Shown here: positions 24,423-32,942 of the stretch, one piece after another
Position numbering within the stretch: position 1 is the first letter of the stretch
How the letters are laid out: every line of letters starts with the position of its first letter
Source of the DNA: JBBDRJ01 sp963766295
GTDB lineage: Bacteria > Actinomycetota > JAICYB01
Reading direction: 5' to 3'
Length of the DNA stretch: 64,000 bases
Assembly: GCA_963766295.1 (NCBI GenBank)
Contig: CAVXYW010000002.1
Location: forward strand, 744,001-808,000
Translations under genes and position numbers: made by a program
Notes under the pieces: generated by a model
Databases searched by the model: none
Told to the model about the DNA's origin: nothing
The model's input: the letters and a program-made list of their open reading frames with translations, nothing else

Positions 24423-25737
24423 AAGACTCGTTCCTTCTACCTCGAGACGCATGGCTGTCAGATGAACGAGCACGACTCCGAGCGCATGGCCGGATTGATG
24501 GAAGTCGCCGGCTACGTCCGGGTCGATAGTGCTGAGGACGCTGAGGTGGCGATCCTCAACACCTGCGCGATACGCGAGAACGCCGACAACAAGCTGTACG
24601 GCCACCTCGGGCGGTTGAAACCGATCAAGCAACGAACCGGACTGAAGATCGCCGTCGGCGGTTGCCAGGCCGAGAAGGACCGTGACGGTGTGATGGAGCG
24701 CGCTCCGTGGGTCGACGTCGTTTTCGGCACGCGCAACATCGACGCTTTGCCGCGACTGATCGGTCTCGTCGAGCAGGCCGGCGTTCCGATCGTCGAGTTT
24801 GCCGAGCAATTCGAAGTGCATCCTTCGTCGCTTCCCGCTCGCCGCGAGTCGCCCTTTCACGCGTGGGTTGCCATCCAGTACGGATGCAACAACGCATGCA
24901 CGTTCTGCATCGTCCCGTCGGTTCGCGGACGAGAAGTGTCTCGTCCGATGGGCGAGATCGTCGGTGAGGTGCGGCGGCTCGTGGACTGGCGGAATCACCG
25001 AGGTGTCGCTACTCGGTCAGAACGTGAACTCTTACGGACGGGACCTGACCGGGCGCCCGATCTTCTCCGAGCTCCTTCGTGCCGTGAACGACGTCCCCGG
25101 AGTGCGCAGGATCCGCTACACGTCGCCGCATCCGAAGGACTTCAAGGAGGACACGGCTCTGGCGATGGCCGAGTGCGTCGCGGTCTGCGAGCACCTCCAC
25201 TTTCCGATGCAGTCCGGATCGGATCCGGTGCTGCGCCGGATGAAACGCGCCTACTCACGTGCGAGCTACCTCGAGAAGGTTGCCATGGCACGAGACACGA
25301 TCCCCGGTCTGGCGCTGACCACGGACATCATCGTCGGCTTCCCGGGTGAGACCGAAGATGAGTTCGCCGACACTCTGTCGTTGGTCGAAACGGTGCGTTT
25401 CGATTCGGCCTACATGTTCCAGTACTCGAAGCGACCGGGAACCGACGCGGCGACGATGGAAGACCAGGTCTCTAAGCCGGTGGTTCAGGAGCGCTTCGAC
25501 CGACTGCTCGCCACTCAGACGCAGATCTCGTTGGAGCGCAACGAGGAGCTTCTGGGAGCCGAGGTCGAGCTGACTATCGAACGAACGACGTCCAAGAACG
25601 ATGCCGATCGGTCTACGGGACGAACCCGCACGAACAAGCTCGTGCACGTGCCTACGAACGGATGGCGGCCGGGCGACAGCGCGGCGGTTCGAATCACCGA
25701 GGCTTCGGCGCATCACTTGGCCGGCCGGCCGACGTAG
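24420..25737 (+). CDS. miaB: tRNA-2-methylthio-N6-dimethylallyladenosine synthase, frame broken by one extra base
   Basis: Radical-SAM enzyme that methylthiolates i6A37 of tRNA. The first frame contains LETHGCQMNEHDSE, NTCAIREN, GGCQAEKD and the radical-SAM motif YGCNNACTFCIVP, and leaves the family at RRLVDWRNHR. The +1 frame resumes with GGITEVSLLGQNVNSYG and continues to the TRAM domain and the stop at 25735. Removing one base near 24987 restores the typical RRLV-x-x-G-x-x-EV-LLGQN spacing. The ATG overlaps the EVE stop. Its partner miaA is at 30.3 kb. Confidence 0.88.
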
Positions 25738-25740
25738 CGG

Positions 25741-25932
25741 ATGTCGTTTCGCTGGATCTACCGCGACACACCTAAGACCATTTCGGGGGAGTCGCAGGAG
25801 TTCGACTCCCAGCAGGCCGCCGAGGACTGGATGGGCGCGGAGTGGCGACGTCTGCTTGAAGAGGGTCATCTGGCCGCATCACTGATGAACGGCGAGGATG
25901 AGGTCTACACGATGAAGCTCACAGCTGAGTAG
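25741..25932 (+). CDS. Small conserved-type protein of 63 residues
   Basis: Begins MSFRWIYRDTPKTISGESQEF and continues QQAAEDWMGAEWRRLLEEG, then YTMKLTAE. Short proteins of this Trp/Glu-rich plan, a small antiparallel sheet plus one helix by eye, recur in actinobacteria, but no named family was recalled. It starts 3 nt after miaB and ends 8 nt before the acyl-CoA ligase, so it is likely co-transcribed. Confidence 0.55.
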   Translation: MSFRWIYRDTPKTISGESQEFDSQQAAEDWMGAEWRRLLEEGHLAASLMNGEDEVYTMKLTAE

Positions 25933-25940
25933 GGGAGGCC

Positions 25941-27578
25941 ATGGACGGATTGATGATGCGGACCGAGCTCGTGATCACGCATTTCCTCGAGCGCGCTCGG
26001 ATGCTGTACCCGAAGCGGGAGATCGTCTCGCGTATGCCGGGCGGTGTGCACCGCGAGACATACGGAGAAGCTTACGTTCGCATAAAAAAGCTGGCCAACG
26101 CCCTGCAGGGCCTTGGCGTGAAGCTCGGCGACCGAGTTGGGACGTTCGCGTGGAATCACTACCGCCACTTCGAGGCTTATTTCGCGATCCCGGGTATCGG
26201 GGCCATCTGCCACACGCTGAACATCCGTCTGTTCCCCGAGCAGCTCGTGTACATCGCGAATCACGCCGAGGACAAGATCGTCCTCCTGGACGAATGCCTG
26301 ATCGATTCCTGGCTCGGGTTCGCCGATCAGCTCACGACGATCGAGACCTACGTGTTGATGGGCGATGGAGAGCGTTCAACAGAAGAGTCACGTAAGAAGC
26401 TCGCCGAGGCGACGGGTGTGAAGGTTGTCGACTACGAGGACATCGTCGCCGAGGCGTCGCCGGAGTTGGAGTGGCCGGAGTTCAGCGAGGACACTGCGTG
26501 CTTCATGTGCTACACGTCCGGGACAACGGGCGATCCGAAGGGTGTTCTCTACTCCCATCGCGGTTTGTACATCCATTCCTTCAACCACTGCCTGGTCGAC
26601 GGGCACGCGATCTCGGAAACCGATGCGGTGCTGCCCATCGTGCCCATGTTCCACGCCAACGCGTGGGGCCTCCCGTTCTCATGCGCGATGGTGGGAGCCA
26701 AGCAGGTCTTCGCCGGCGCGGCACCGACGCCGGCCGATATCGCGAAGCTCATGCAGGACGAGAAGGTGACGTTCTCCGGCGCCGTCCCGACCGTTTGGCT
26801 CGGGATGCTCGAGGTTGCCGATCAATACGACCTCTCTTCGATGAAGCGTTTGGTTTGCGGCGGCTCGGCTGTACCGCGCTCGTTGATCCAGCGATACCAG
26901 GAGCGGTTCGGGATCACCATCCAGCAGGGCTACGGCATGACGGAGACCGGGCCGCTGGCCGTGATGTGCCACATAAAGTCCGATGTCGCTGAGGGCCTCG
27001 ACAGAGAGTCACTTCTGGATCTCCAGTCCAAGCAGGGCATCCTCATGCCCAGCGTCGAGATGCGCATCGCCGATGAGGACGACAACGACGTCCCTTGGGA
27101 CGGCGAGTCGATGGGCGAGATCTGCTTCCGCGGCAACTTCATCGCGTCTGAGTACTACAAGGATGAGCGGACGGCCGGAACCTTCGTCAATGGCTGGCTG
27201 CACACGGGTGACGTCGCAACCGTCGATGAGCACGGTTACATCCAGATCACCGATCGCACGAAGGATCTGATCAAGACCGGCGGTGAGTGGATCTCATCGG
27301 TTGATCTCGAGACGAAGATCATGGGTCACCCGAAGGTTCTCGAAGCGGCGGTCATCGCCGTGCCTCACACCAAGTGGCAGGAGCGTCCCGTCGCGTGTGT
27401 CGTCACCGCCAAAGGCGAGGCGCTCACGGAGCAGGAGGTTCTGGACTTCCTCGAGCCTCAGGTCGCCAAGTGGTGGCTGCCCGACAGGGTGATCTTCATC
27501 GACGAGATACCGAAGACGTCCGTAGGGAAGTTCGACAAGAAGGTCTTGCGCGCCAAGCACGGCGAAGAGCTGTCGTAG
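25941..27578 (+). CDS. Long-chain fatty-acid-CoA ligase family (AMP-binding)
   Basis: Activates a carboxylic acid to its CoA thioester through an acyl-AMP. The 545 residues include the P-loop CYTSGTTGDPKGV, QGYGMTETGP, WLHTGDVATVDEHGY, ITDRTKDLIKTGGEWISS and the C-terminal Lys in KTSVGKFDKK. The signature suits medium/long-chain acyl-CoA synthetases of the alkane/DitJ-like type. The ATG has GGGGAGG upstream. The hydrolase gene follows after 3 nt. Preferred acid unknown. Confidence 0.88.
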   Translation: MDGLMMRTELVITHFLERARMLYPKREIVSRMPGGVHRETYGEAYVRIKKLANALQGLGVKLGDRVGTFAWNHYRHFEAYFAIPGIGAICHTLNIRLFPEQLVYIANHAEDKIVLLDECLIDSWLGFADQLTTIETYVLMGDGERSTEESRKKLAEATGVKVVDYEDIVAEASPELEWPEFSEDTACFMCYTSGTTGDPKGVLYSHRGLYIHSFNHCLVDGHAISETDAVLPIVPMFHANAWGLPFSCAMVGAKQVFAGAAPTPADIAKLMQDEKVTFSGAVPTVWLGMLEVADQYDLSSMKRLVCGGSAVPRSLIQRYQERFGITIQQGYGMTETGPLAVMCHIKSDVAEGLDRESLLDLQSKQGILMPSVEMRIADEDDNDVPWDGESMGEICFRGNFIASEYYKDERTAGTFVNGWLHTGDVATVDEHGYIQITDRTKDLIKTGGEWISSVDLETKIMGHPKVLEAAVIAVPHTKWQERPVACVVTAKGEALTEQEVLDFLEPQVAKWWLPDRVIFIDEIPKTSVGKFDKKVLRAKHGEELS

Positions 27579-27581
27579 GAG

Positions 27582-28370
27582 ATGCGCCGCGTCACCCTTG
27601 CCACGGGTGTCGAGCTGGCCGTCCGTGAAAAGGGCGAAGGTACCCCGGTGGTGTTACTTCACGCGTGGGGCGAGACGCACCGGAGCTTCGACCGTCTTGC
27701 GCCGCTCCTTCCCGACACGATGCATATCGTCGTACCCGACCAGCGCGGCGTTGGAGAGAGCTCGAAGCCCGAGGGCGGGTACTCGCTCGACGACGCGGCC
27801 GCAGACGTCATCGCGCTGCTCGACGCACTTGAGCTCGAGGACTGCTGGCTTGTAGGGACGTCCAGCGGTGGGTATACAGCGCAGCACTTTGCGGTGGACT
27901 ATCCGGACCGATTACGCGGCCTTGTGCTCATCGGCTCACCGTCCGATCTGCAGCAGCCCATGCCGGTGTCCTTCGACGAGCTGCTGTCGTCTTTTCACGA
28001 GCCGGTGACCCGTGAGGACGTGAATGCGATCAGCGGCGAGCTCCCATTTCACGGGGATGTACCGAACTCATTCGTCGAGGAGCAGGTAACGGCTGCACTG
28101 ACGATCCCGAGGCACGTGTGGCGTTCGGTATTCGAAGGCCTGATAGCTGCGGTTCCGCCGATCAAGCGCGGATCGATCAAAGTTCCGACACTCATCTTGT
28201 GGGGAGGTGAGGAAGATGTCCTGCCGGCCGGTCAGGCCGACGAGTTGCGCCAGTCGATCAAGCACAGCCGAGTCGTGACCTATGAAGGAACCGGACACCT
28301 CGTCCTGTGGGAGCAGCCCGAGCTTGTCGCCAAGGACGTCACTGCCTTCATCACAGCGTCATCGGATTGA
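27582..28370 (+). CDS. Alpha/beta hydrolase
   Basis: A 262-residue hydrolase with complete triad: nucleophile Ser in VGTSSGGY, Asp in WGGEEDVLP, and His in GTGHLVLWEQ. The oxyanion HAWGETHRSF and DQRGVGESSKP belong to the same plan. It follows the acyl-CoA ligase by 3 nt and overlaps the convergent pyrophosphatase gene by 12 nt. The substrate, an ester, lactone or thioester, is not evident. Confidence 0.8.
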   Translation: MRRVTLATGVELAVREKGEGTPVVLLHAWGETHRSFDRLAPLLPDTMHIVVPDQRGVGESSKPEGGYSLDDAAADVIALLDALELEDCWLVGTSSGGYTAQHFAVDYPDRLRGLVLIGSPSDLQQPMPVSFDELLSSFHEPVTREDVNAISGELPFHGDVPNSFVEEQVTAALTIPRHVWRSVFEGLIAAVPPIKRGSIKVPTLILWGGEEDVLPAGQADELRQSIKHSRVVTYEGTGHLVLWEQPELVAKDVTAFITASSD

Positions 28371-28838
28371 GCCCGGCCGCAGCGCTTCAGCAATGACCTG
28401 TTCTGCCGACGCGCGATCGCGCCACCCATCGGCCTCGACCACTTTGTCTTCGAGGTCCTTGTAGACCTGAAAGAAGTGCTCGATCTCCTTCAAGCGATGC
28501 GGTGGGACGTCGGCGAGCTCGTTGACGTGATTCCAAGCCGGGTCGGCCACGGGCACGCACAGGATCTTCTCGTCCGGACCCTTGTCGTCGCGCATCACAA
28601 AGACTCCAACGGGACGCGCGGCAATGAGGCAGCCGGGCACTGTCGGTTGCTCGATGAGAACGAGAGCGTCGAGTGGGTCGCCGTCACCACCGAGGCTGTC
28701 GTCGATGTAGCCGTAGTCCGCCGGGTAGTGAACTGCGGAATGAAGTACGCGGTCGAGGTGGACGCGTCCGGTGTCGTGGTCGATCTCGTACTTGTTGCGG
28801 CTCCCCTTGGGGATTTCCACCACAACCGTGACTTCCAC
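28359..28838 (-). CDS. ppa: Inorganic pyrophosphatase (family I)
   Basis: Hydrolyses pyrophosphate to drive biosynthetic reactions. The 159-residue protein shows VVVEIPKGSRNKYEID, HYPADYGYIDDSLGGDGDP and the metal signature DGDPLDALV, then VPVADP and KDLEDKVVE. The GTG at 28838 is used. It lies 3 nt after the RmlC-like gene, and both are on the minus strand. Length matches actinobacterial Ppa. Confidence 0.92.
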   Translation of the reverse strand: MEVTVVVEIPKGSRNKYEIDHDTGRVHLDRVLHSAVHYPADYGYIDDSLGGDGDPLDALVLIEQPTVPGCLIAARPVGVFVMRDDKGPDEKILCVPVADPAWNHVNELADVPPHRLKEIEHFFQVYKDLEDKVVEADGWRDRASAEQVIAEALRPGSIR

Positions 28839-28841
28839 CGG

Positions 28842-29372
28842 TCAGGCGGGGAGATCGGCTTCGGGGATGTCTGAGAGCTTCGGGTTCCGCTTGTCGCGGT
28901 CGGACAGGATCGGGTCCGCGAGCGGCCATGGGATCGCCGCGTCGGGGTCGTCCCACGCCAGGCCGTGCTCGTCGCTGGCGTCGTAGTAGTTGTCGACCAG
29001 GTAAGTGAGGGTTGCGGCCGTTACAGCCTGGAAGCCGTGCGCGACGCCGGGCGGGATGTAGACGCCCATATCGGCGCCCTCACCGATCTCAAAGGCGAGC
29101 GACTTGCCACGCGTCGCAGAGCTTCGGCGCAGGTCGTGGAGCGCCACCAGGATCTGCCCGTTGGGTACGTACCAATAGTCGGCCTGGTGGCGGTGGAAGT
29201 GGAGGCCCCTAAGAACGCCGGCCTTGGAGTCGGACCGGTTCCCCTGAACCATCGCAGGCCCTGGGAACCACTCCTGCCGGTAGGTCTCGATGAAGCGGCC
29301 TCTCTCGTCGCCGTGGGGCAGGAGGTGGACGAGGATCACGCCGTCGATCTCCGCGTTAACGAGGCTGGTCAC
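28842..29372 (-). CDS. rfbC: dTDP-4-dehydrorhamnose 3,5-epimerase-like protein
   Basis: Cupin epimerase of nucleotide-sugar metabolism, 176 residues. GDERGRFIETYRQEWFP, VLRGLHFHRHQADYWYVPNG (the catalytic His region) and YYDASDEHGLAWDDP are typical RmlC segments. The other rhamnose genes are not in the window, so it could act on a different dTDP-sugar. The GTG start has AAGGGC upstream. It forms a likely operon with ppa. Confidence 0.75.
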   Translation of the reverse strand: MTSLVNAEIDGVILVHLLPHGDERGRFIETYRQEWFPGPAMVQGNRSDSKAGVLRGLHFHRHQADYWYVPNGQILVALHDLRRSSATRGKSLAFEIGEGADMGVYIPPGVAHGFQAVTAATLTYLVDNYYDASDEHGLAWDDPDAAIPWPLADPILSDRDKRNPKLSDIPEADLPA

Positions 29373-29435
29373 GCCCTTATTCTGTATGAAATCCGCTGGG
29401 GATTTGAAAACATCTAGTCGCGGTCAGGAGGCACT

Positions 29436-30326
29436 TTGTCGCTGTCGTTCGGCTGCGTAGTGCCTCATTCCCCCAACATCGTTCCCGAAGCCGGTGGCGC
29501 TAAGGCCGAGGAGTGCGCGCGAACGCGCGAGGCGATGATCGAGCTGGGGATCATCATCTGCGAAGAGCGTCAGGCGCCGAATTGCGTGATTGTCTCGCCG
29601 CACAGCCCCTTCATGGCCGAGGCCTTCGGTGTTTGGGAAGGGAAGAAGCTCACCGGATCGATGAAGCGCTTCCAGGCACCCGACGTCAGCCTGACCCTGA
29701 AAGTCTCGACCGAACTGGCGGAGGCCATCGTTGATGTAGCCGGACGGATGGAGCTTCCGGTGGGAAGGCTCAACAAGGACTGGGAGCTCGACCGCGGAGT
29801 GACAGTACCGTCCCTCTTTTTGCTTCGCACGGATGAAACGCGCGTGGTTCCGGTTTCCATTTCGATGCTCGGTTGGGACGAGCACTGGCTCTTCGGAACG
29901 GCGATAGCCAAGGCAGCCGAACAGATCGACGGTGAGACGGTAATCATTGCTTCGTCCAACCTTTCGCATCGCATAACTCCCAACGCACCGCACGGTTACT
30001 CATCGACGGGAGCCGATTTCGATGGACGCATAAGAGATGCCTTTGAGCGTGGACGCATGCGCGATCTGCTCGACATGCCTGCGGATCTGTTGCGCGAAGC
30101 GTCGGAGTGCGGGTTCGCTCCATTGCTTGTGATGGGAGGTGCGTTCGACGGCCGTCGCGTGAAGGGCCGCGTCGTCTCCTACGAGGCGCCCTTCGGTATC
30201 GGCTACCTCGTGGCTTCACTCGAAGTCGATGAGGGAGTCGAACAGGTTCAGCGTCCGTTGGAAGCTGCTGCACAAGTGCGCTCGGGACAAGGGCTCATAC
30301 GCCGCCTCTTCGACATGGACAGGTGA
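29436..30326 (+). CDS. MEMO/LigB-like class III extradiol dioxygenase family protein
   Basis: A 296-residue protein of the LigB/MEMO superfamily. FGCVVPHSPNIVPEAGG and the VSPHSPF segment give the His ligands, and IIASSNLSHRITPNAPHGY matches the family C-terminal part. The start is TTG at 29436 with AGGAGG 5 nt upstream. miaA starts inside its stop (GTGA); this MEMO-miaA coupling recurs in actinobacteria. Ring-cleaving activity is not assured, since MEMO members bind metal without it. Confidence 0.75.
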   Translation: MSLSFGCVVPHSPNIVPEAGGAKAEECARTREAMIELGIIICEERQAPNCVIVSPHSPFMAEAFGVWEGKKLTGSMKRFQAPDVSLTLKVSTELAEAIVDVAGRMELPVGRLNKDWELDRGVTVPSLFLLRTDETRVVPVSISMLGWDEHWLFGTAIAKAAEQIDGETVIIASSNLSHRITPNAPHGYSSTGADFDGRIRDAFERGRMRDLLDMPADLLREASECGFAPLLVMGGAFDGRRVKGRVVSYEAPFGIGYLVASLEVDEGVEQVQRPLEAAAQVRSGQGLIRRLFDMDR

Positions 30327-31249
30327 GTAGCAACAAGCTCATCGCTCTAGTCGGACCGACGGCGGCAGGGAAGTCCCGCATGAGTGTCGAAGTCGCTCTT
30401 GCGCTTCGTGCGAGCGGACGAGAGATAGAGATCGTGTCCTGCGACTCGATGGCCGTTTACCGATCGTTGGACATCGTTGCCGACAAGCCGAACGCGGCGG
30501 ACCGGTCGGGCATCGTCCATCACATGATCGACATAGTCGATCCCTGGGAGCCGTTCACTGCCGTTATGTATCGCGACAAGGCCCGCACCGTTATCGATGA
30601 GATCGGAGAGAGGGGCCACTTGCCGCTGTTGGTCGGCGGGTCGGGACTTTACTTCCGTGCCGTCGTCGACAACCTCGAGTTCGCACCGACATCGCCGGAA
30701 GTGCGTGCGCGGCTGGAGAAGGAGCCGATCGAGGACCTGATCGAGCGTCTTCGCGACGCGGATCCGGCGACCGCCGATCGGCTCGACCCGCGAAACACGC
30801 GGCGCGTCGTGCGCGCGGTCGAAGTTCTAGAGCTGACGGGCAGGCCGGCGAGTGAGCTAAGGCAAGGTTGGGATCGCTTCGACGAAAGTCGCTACGACCT
30901 AACTGTGGCGGGTTTGACCTGGGCGCGCGATGAACTGTTGAAGCGCGCAGCCGAGCGTGTTCAGCGTGAGCTCGAAGCAGGACTCGTCGATGAAGTCCGC
31001 AGTGTGGGGGCCGAGAGATTGTCGGCAACCGCCGGACAGGCTTTGGGTGTGAAGGAGATATTGCCGGTTATCGACGGCAGTCAGTCGCTGGAAGAAGCAA
31101 CGCTGGTCCTGATTCGCAACACGAAGGGCTTCGTTCGCAGGCAGATCTCGTGGTTCGGCGCCGACCCGCGCGTGAAGTGGTTCGACGCTACAGAGCTGGG
31201 CTGGGACGGCGTGCGCGACGAGATCGTGGAGCTGTTCGCGACGGACTAA
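30323..31249 (+). CDS. miaA: tRNA dimethylallyltransferase
   Basis: Adds an isopentenyl group to A37 of tRNAs reading U-start codons; MiaB then acts on the product. The 308-residue chain has P-loop VGPTAAGKS, HHMIDIVDPWEPFT, LVGGSGLYFRAVVD and RRVVRAVEVLELTGRP. The canonical DSxQVYRxxxIGTAKP region reads DSMAVYRSLDIVADKP, with the Gln and the GTA portion changed. The GTG overlaps the preceding stop. The normally fixed Gln is unusual but the rest is intact. Confidence 0.92.
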   Translation: MSSNKLIALVGPTAAGKSRMSVEVALALRASGREIEIVSCDSMAVYRSLDIVADKPNAADRSGIVHHMIDIVDPWEPFTAVMYRDKARTVIDEIGERGHLPLLVGGSGLYFRAVVDNLEFAPTSPEVRARLEKEPIEDLIERLRDADPATADRLDPRNTRRVVRAVEVLELTGRPASELRQGWDRFDESRYDLTVAGLTWARDELLKRAAERVQRELEAGLVDEVRSVGAERLSATAGQALGVKEILPVIDGSQSLEEATLVLIRNTKGFVRRQISWFGADPRVKWFDATELGWDGVRDEIVELFATD

Positions 31250-31380
31250 AAGGTGAGCTTGCGGCGCGGAGCGTTCCTCCAGCGCCAGCCGCCGAGCCTG
31301 CGGGCTGAGCGGAACCACACGCCGGGAGTTGCGCCGGCGCGCAGCTGGAGAACGACGAGGACGCCGGTCAGGAAGCCCAT
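31246..31380 (-). CDS. Putative 44-residue basic protein
   Basis: The ATG at 31380 overlaps the end of the upstream 197-residue gene, so it would be translationally coupled. It has a short hydrophobic start MGFLTGVLVVLQL and a basic tail rich in Arg and Trp. Its stop overlaps the convergent miaA stop. No family recognised; it could be a chance frame. Confidence 0.35.
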   Translation of the reverse strand: MGFLTGVLVVLQLRAGATPGVWFRSARRLGGWRWRNAPRRKLTF

Positions 31381-31961
31381 CGATCCAATGCGAACCAATC
31401 GGCGCTGCGTCCGTCGCCCGAGATGGCGCCGATCAACGCGTGCGTTGGGATGGAAGCCGAAGAACGAGGCTCGTTCGCGAGGTAGTAGCGGTCGAAGAGG
31501 TCGCCGTGCTCGTTCCAAGCATCGACGATCGATGAGGCGCGAAGCGGAAGGTTGTCGTCCTCATAGCGTTGAAGCGGCAAAAGGCTCCAAGGGAGCCGGT
31601 CGCGGTAATGAGTGGTCGGCAGATCAACCAGCGGTCCGCGTCCCATCGGGTCGAGCTTGAGCTCGCAGGTTCTGGCGACTTCCTTCGCGAGGGCGAGGCG
31701 ATCGCGGTGGACGGCGGCCATCCAAGCCGCACGAGCCTTCCGGGCTTTGCGGTGACTACCCGAGGTGAGGGCTTTCTCGAGCTCGGCGTACGCAGTTTGC
31801 GCTCGGTCCTGGTTGCGGTCGGCGCACCAAAACGGCTCGCCAGTCCCGAGCCTGACCGTCCGGACAACCGGGTAGGGGAAAGCCCTGACTTCCTTGACGC
31901 CTTCCCACGTTCGTTTCTGGACATGCGTCCAGAGGTCGATCTGATCCTTTGCAATAGCCAC
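31368..31961 (-). CDS. Hypothetical protein of 197 residues
   Basis: The GTG at 31961 has GGGAGG 7 nt upstream. The protein has a Trp/Arg-rich N-terminal region (DLWTHVQKRTWEGVKEVRAF), then YPVVRTVRLGTGEPFW, a helical basic middle and an acidic C-terminus. No signal peptide or membrane helix from this start. No family recognised. It is divergent from the ABC exporter operon, 186 nt away. Confidence 0.5.
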   Translation of the reverse strand: MAIAKDQIDLWTHVQKRTWEGVKEVRAFPYPVVRTVRLGTGEPFWCADRNQDRAQTAYAELEKALTSGSHRKARKARAAWMAAVHRDRLALAKEVARTCELKLDPMGRGPLVDLPTTHYRDRLPWSLLPLQRYEDDNLPLRASSIVDAWNEHGDLFDRYYLANEPRSSASIPTHALIGAISGDGRSADWFALDRWAS

Positions 31962-32051
31962 GCCCGAACCTCCCACCTGTCGCCCACAGGAGTAACAACA
32001 GCAATCAATAGTCACAGCCACAACGACTGTTGACAAGGCTCTCAAGAACAT

Positions 32052-32077
32052 CAGGCCGAAAAAGGGCCGGTGGCCTG
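32052..32077 (+). promoter_or_regulatory. Hairpin upstream of the ABC-2 exporter operon
   Basis: CAGGCC and GGCCTG pair around 14 nt, about 70 nt before the first permease start. A purine-rich AAAAAG loop is inside. It may be a leader structure of the exporter operon. Confidence 0.3.
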
Positions 32078-32147
32078 CGGTTATACTCCTCGTCCTCTCT
32101 GGAGCCCGTGCGGGCCGGCGACCTATTCGGAGTGTTTGGGGGTGGCG

Positions 32148-32942
32148 ATGCGCCTGTGGTGGGAAGTCGCGCGCCGCGCTTTCCGGCGCTACGCGACGTA
32201 TCGATGGGCGACGGTGGCAGGGGTCTTCACCAACTCCGTATTCGGATTCATCCGCGTCTACGTGTACATCGCGCTTTTCGCCGGACTGGGCGACCGGATC
32301 GGGATGTGGGACTTACAGGACACGCTGACCTACACGTTCGTCTCTCAGGCCATGCTCATGCCCCTCTACCTGTGGGGGTGGCAAGAGATCGCCGAGACGG
32401 TCTACTCGGGACAGGTTGCTACCGACCTCTACCGGCCCTTCGATTACCAGCTCTATTGGCTGTCGCAGGATCTCGGACGCGCCACATATCACGGACTAAT
32501 GCGCGGGATCCCGCCGTTCCTTATCGGTGCGGTCTTCTTCGACCTGCGTTTGCCGACCGAACCCGTCACGTGGATCGCTTTCATCGCAAGTTTTTATCTG
32601 GCCGTGATCGTCAGTTTTTCTATGAGGTTCATGGTGAACATATCGGCGTTCTGGATCCTCAACGAGCGAGGTGTGCATTCGATCGCCGCTTCGGCATGGA
32701 CATTGCTGTCCGGCTTTACGATCCCCATCGCTTTCTACCCGGACACGCTTAGAGGGATCGTCCGCGCGCTGCCCTTCGTCGCGATGTTCGAGATGCCCGT
32801 TGAGATCTTTCTGGAACACGCTCAGGGCGTCGACATTTTAGGCACGCTGGCCATACAAGCGGCGTGGGCACTGGTCTTATTGGGAGCCGGCCGTCTGATG
32901 CTCAATGCCGGCGCGCGGAAGCTGGTGGTGCAGGGTGGCTAG
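32148..32942 (+). CDS. ABC-2 exporter permease (viologen-exporter/COG4587-like), first subunit
   Basis: A 264-residue, six-helix membrane subunit. It begins MRLWWEVARRAFRRYATYRWATVAG, typical of the COG4587/DUF990 exporter permeases, and ends in an Ala/Leu/Gly-rich helix plus KLVVQGG. The start could be GTG at 32142 or ATG at 32148; GGGGG precedes both. Its end overlaps the second permease by 8 nt. The complex is completed by that permease and the ATPase. Confidence 0.82.
   Translation: MRLWWEVARRAFRRYATYRWATVAGVFTNSVFGFIRVYVYIALFAGLGDRIGMWDLQDTLTYTFVSQAMLMPLYLWGWQEIAETVYSGQVATDLYRPFDYQLYWLSQDLGRATYHGLMRGIPPFLIGAVFFDLRLPTEPVTWIAFIASFYLAVIVSFSMRFMVNISAFWILNERGVHSIAASAWTLLSGFTIPIAFYPDTLRGIVRALPFVAMFEMPVEIFLEHAQGVDILGTLAIQAAWALVLLGAGRLMLNAGARKLVVQGG

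Noticed and set aside
23923..24423. EVE protein as part of a defence island
   Set aside because: No restriction, toxin or nuclease gene is nearby; the neighbours are housekeeping.
3620..24990. Programmed +1 frameshifting in ftsK, rny and miaB
   Set aside because: Sites share no slippery sequence, and these families are not known to need recoding.
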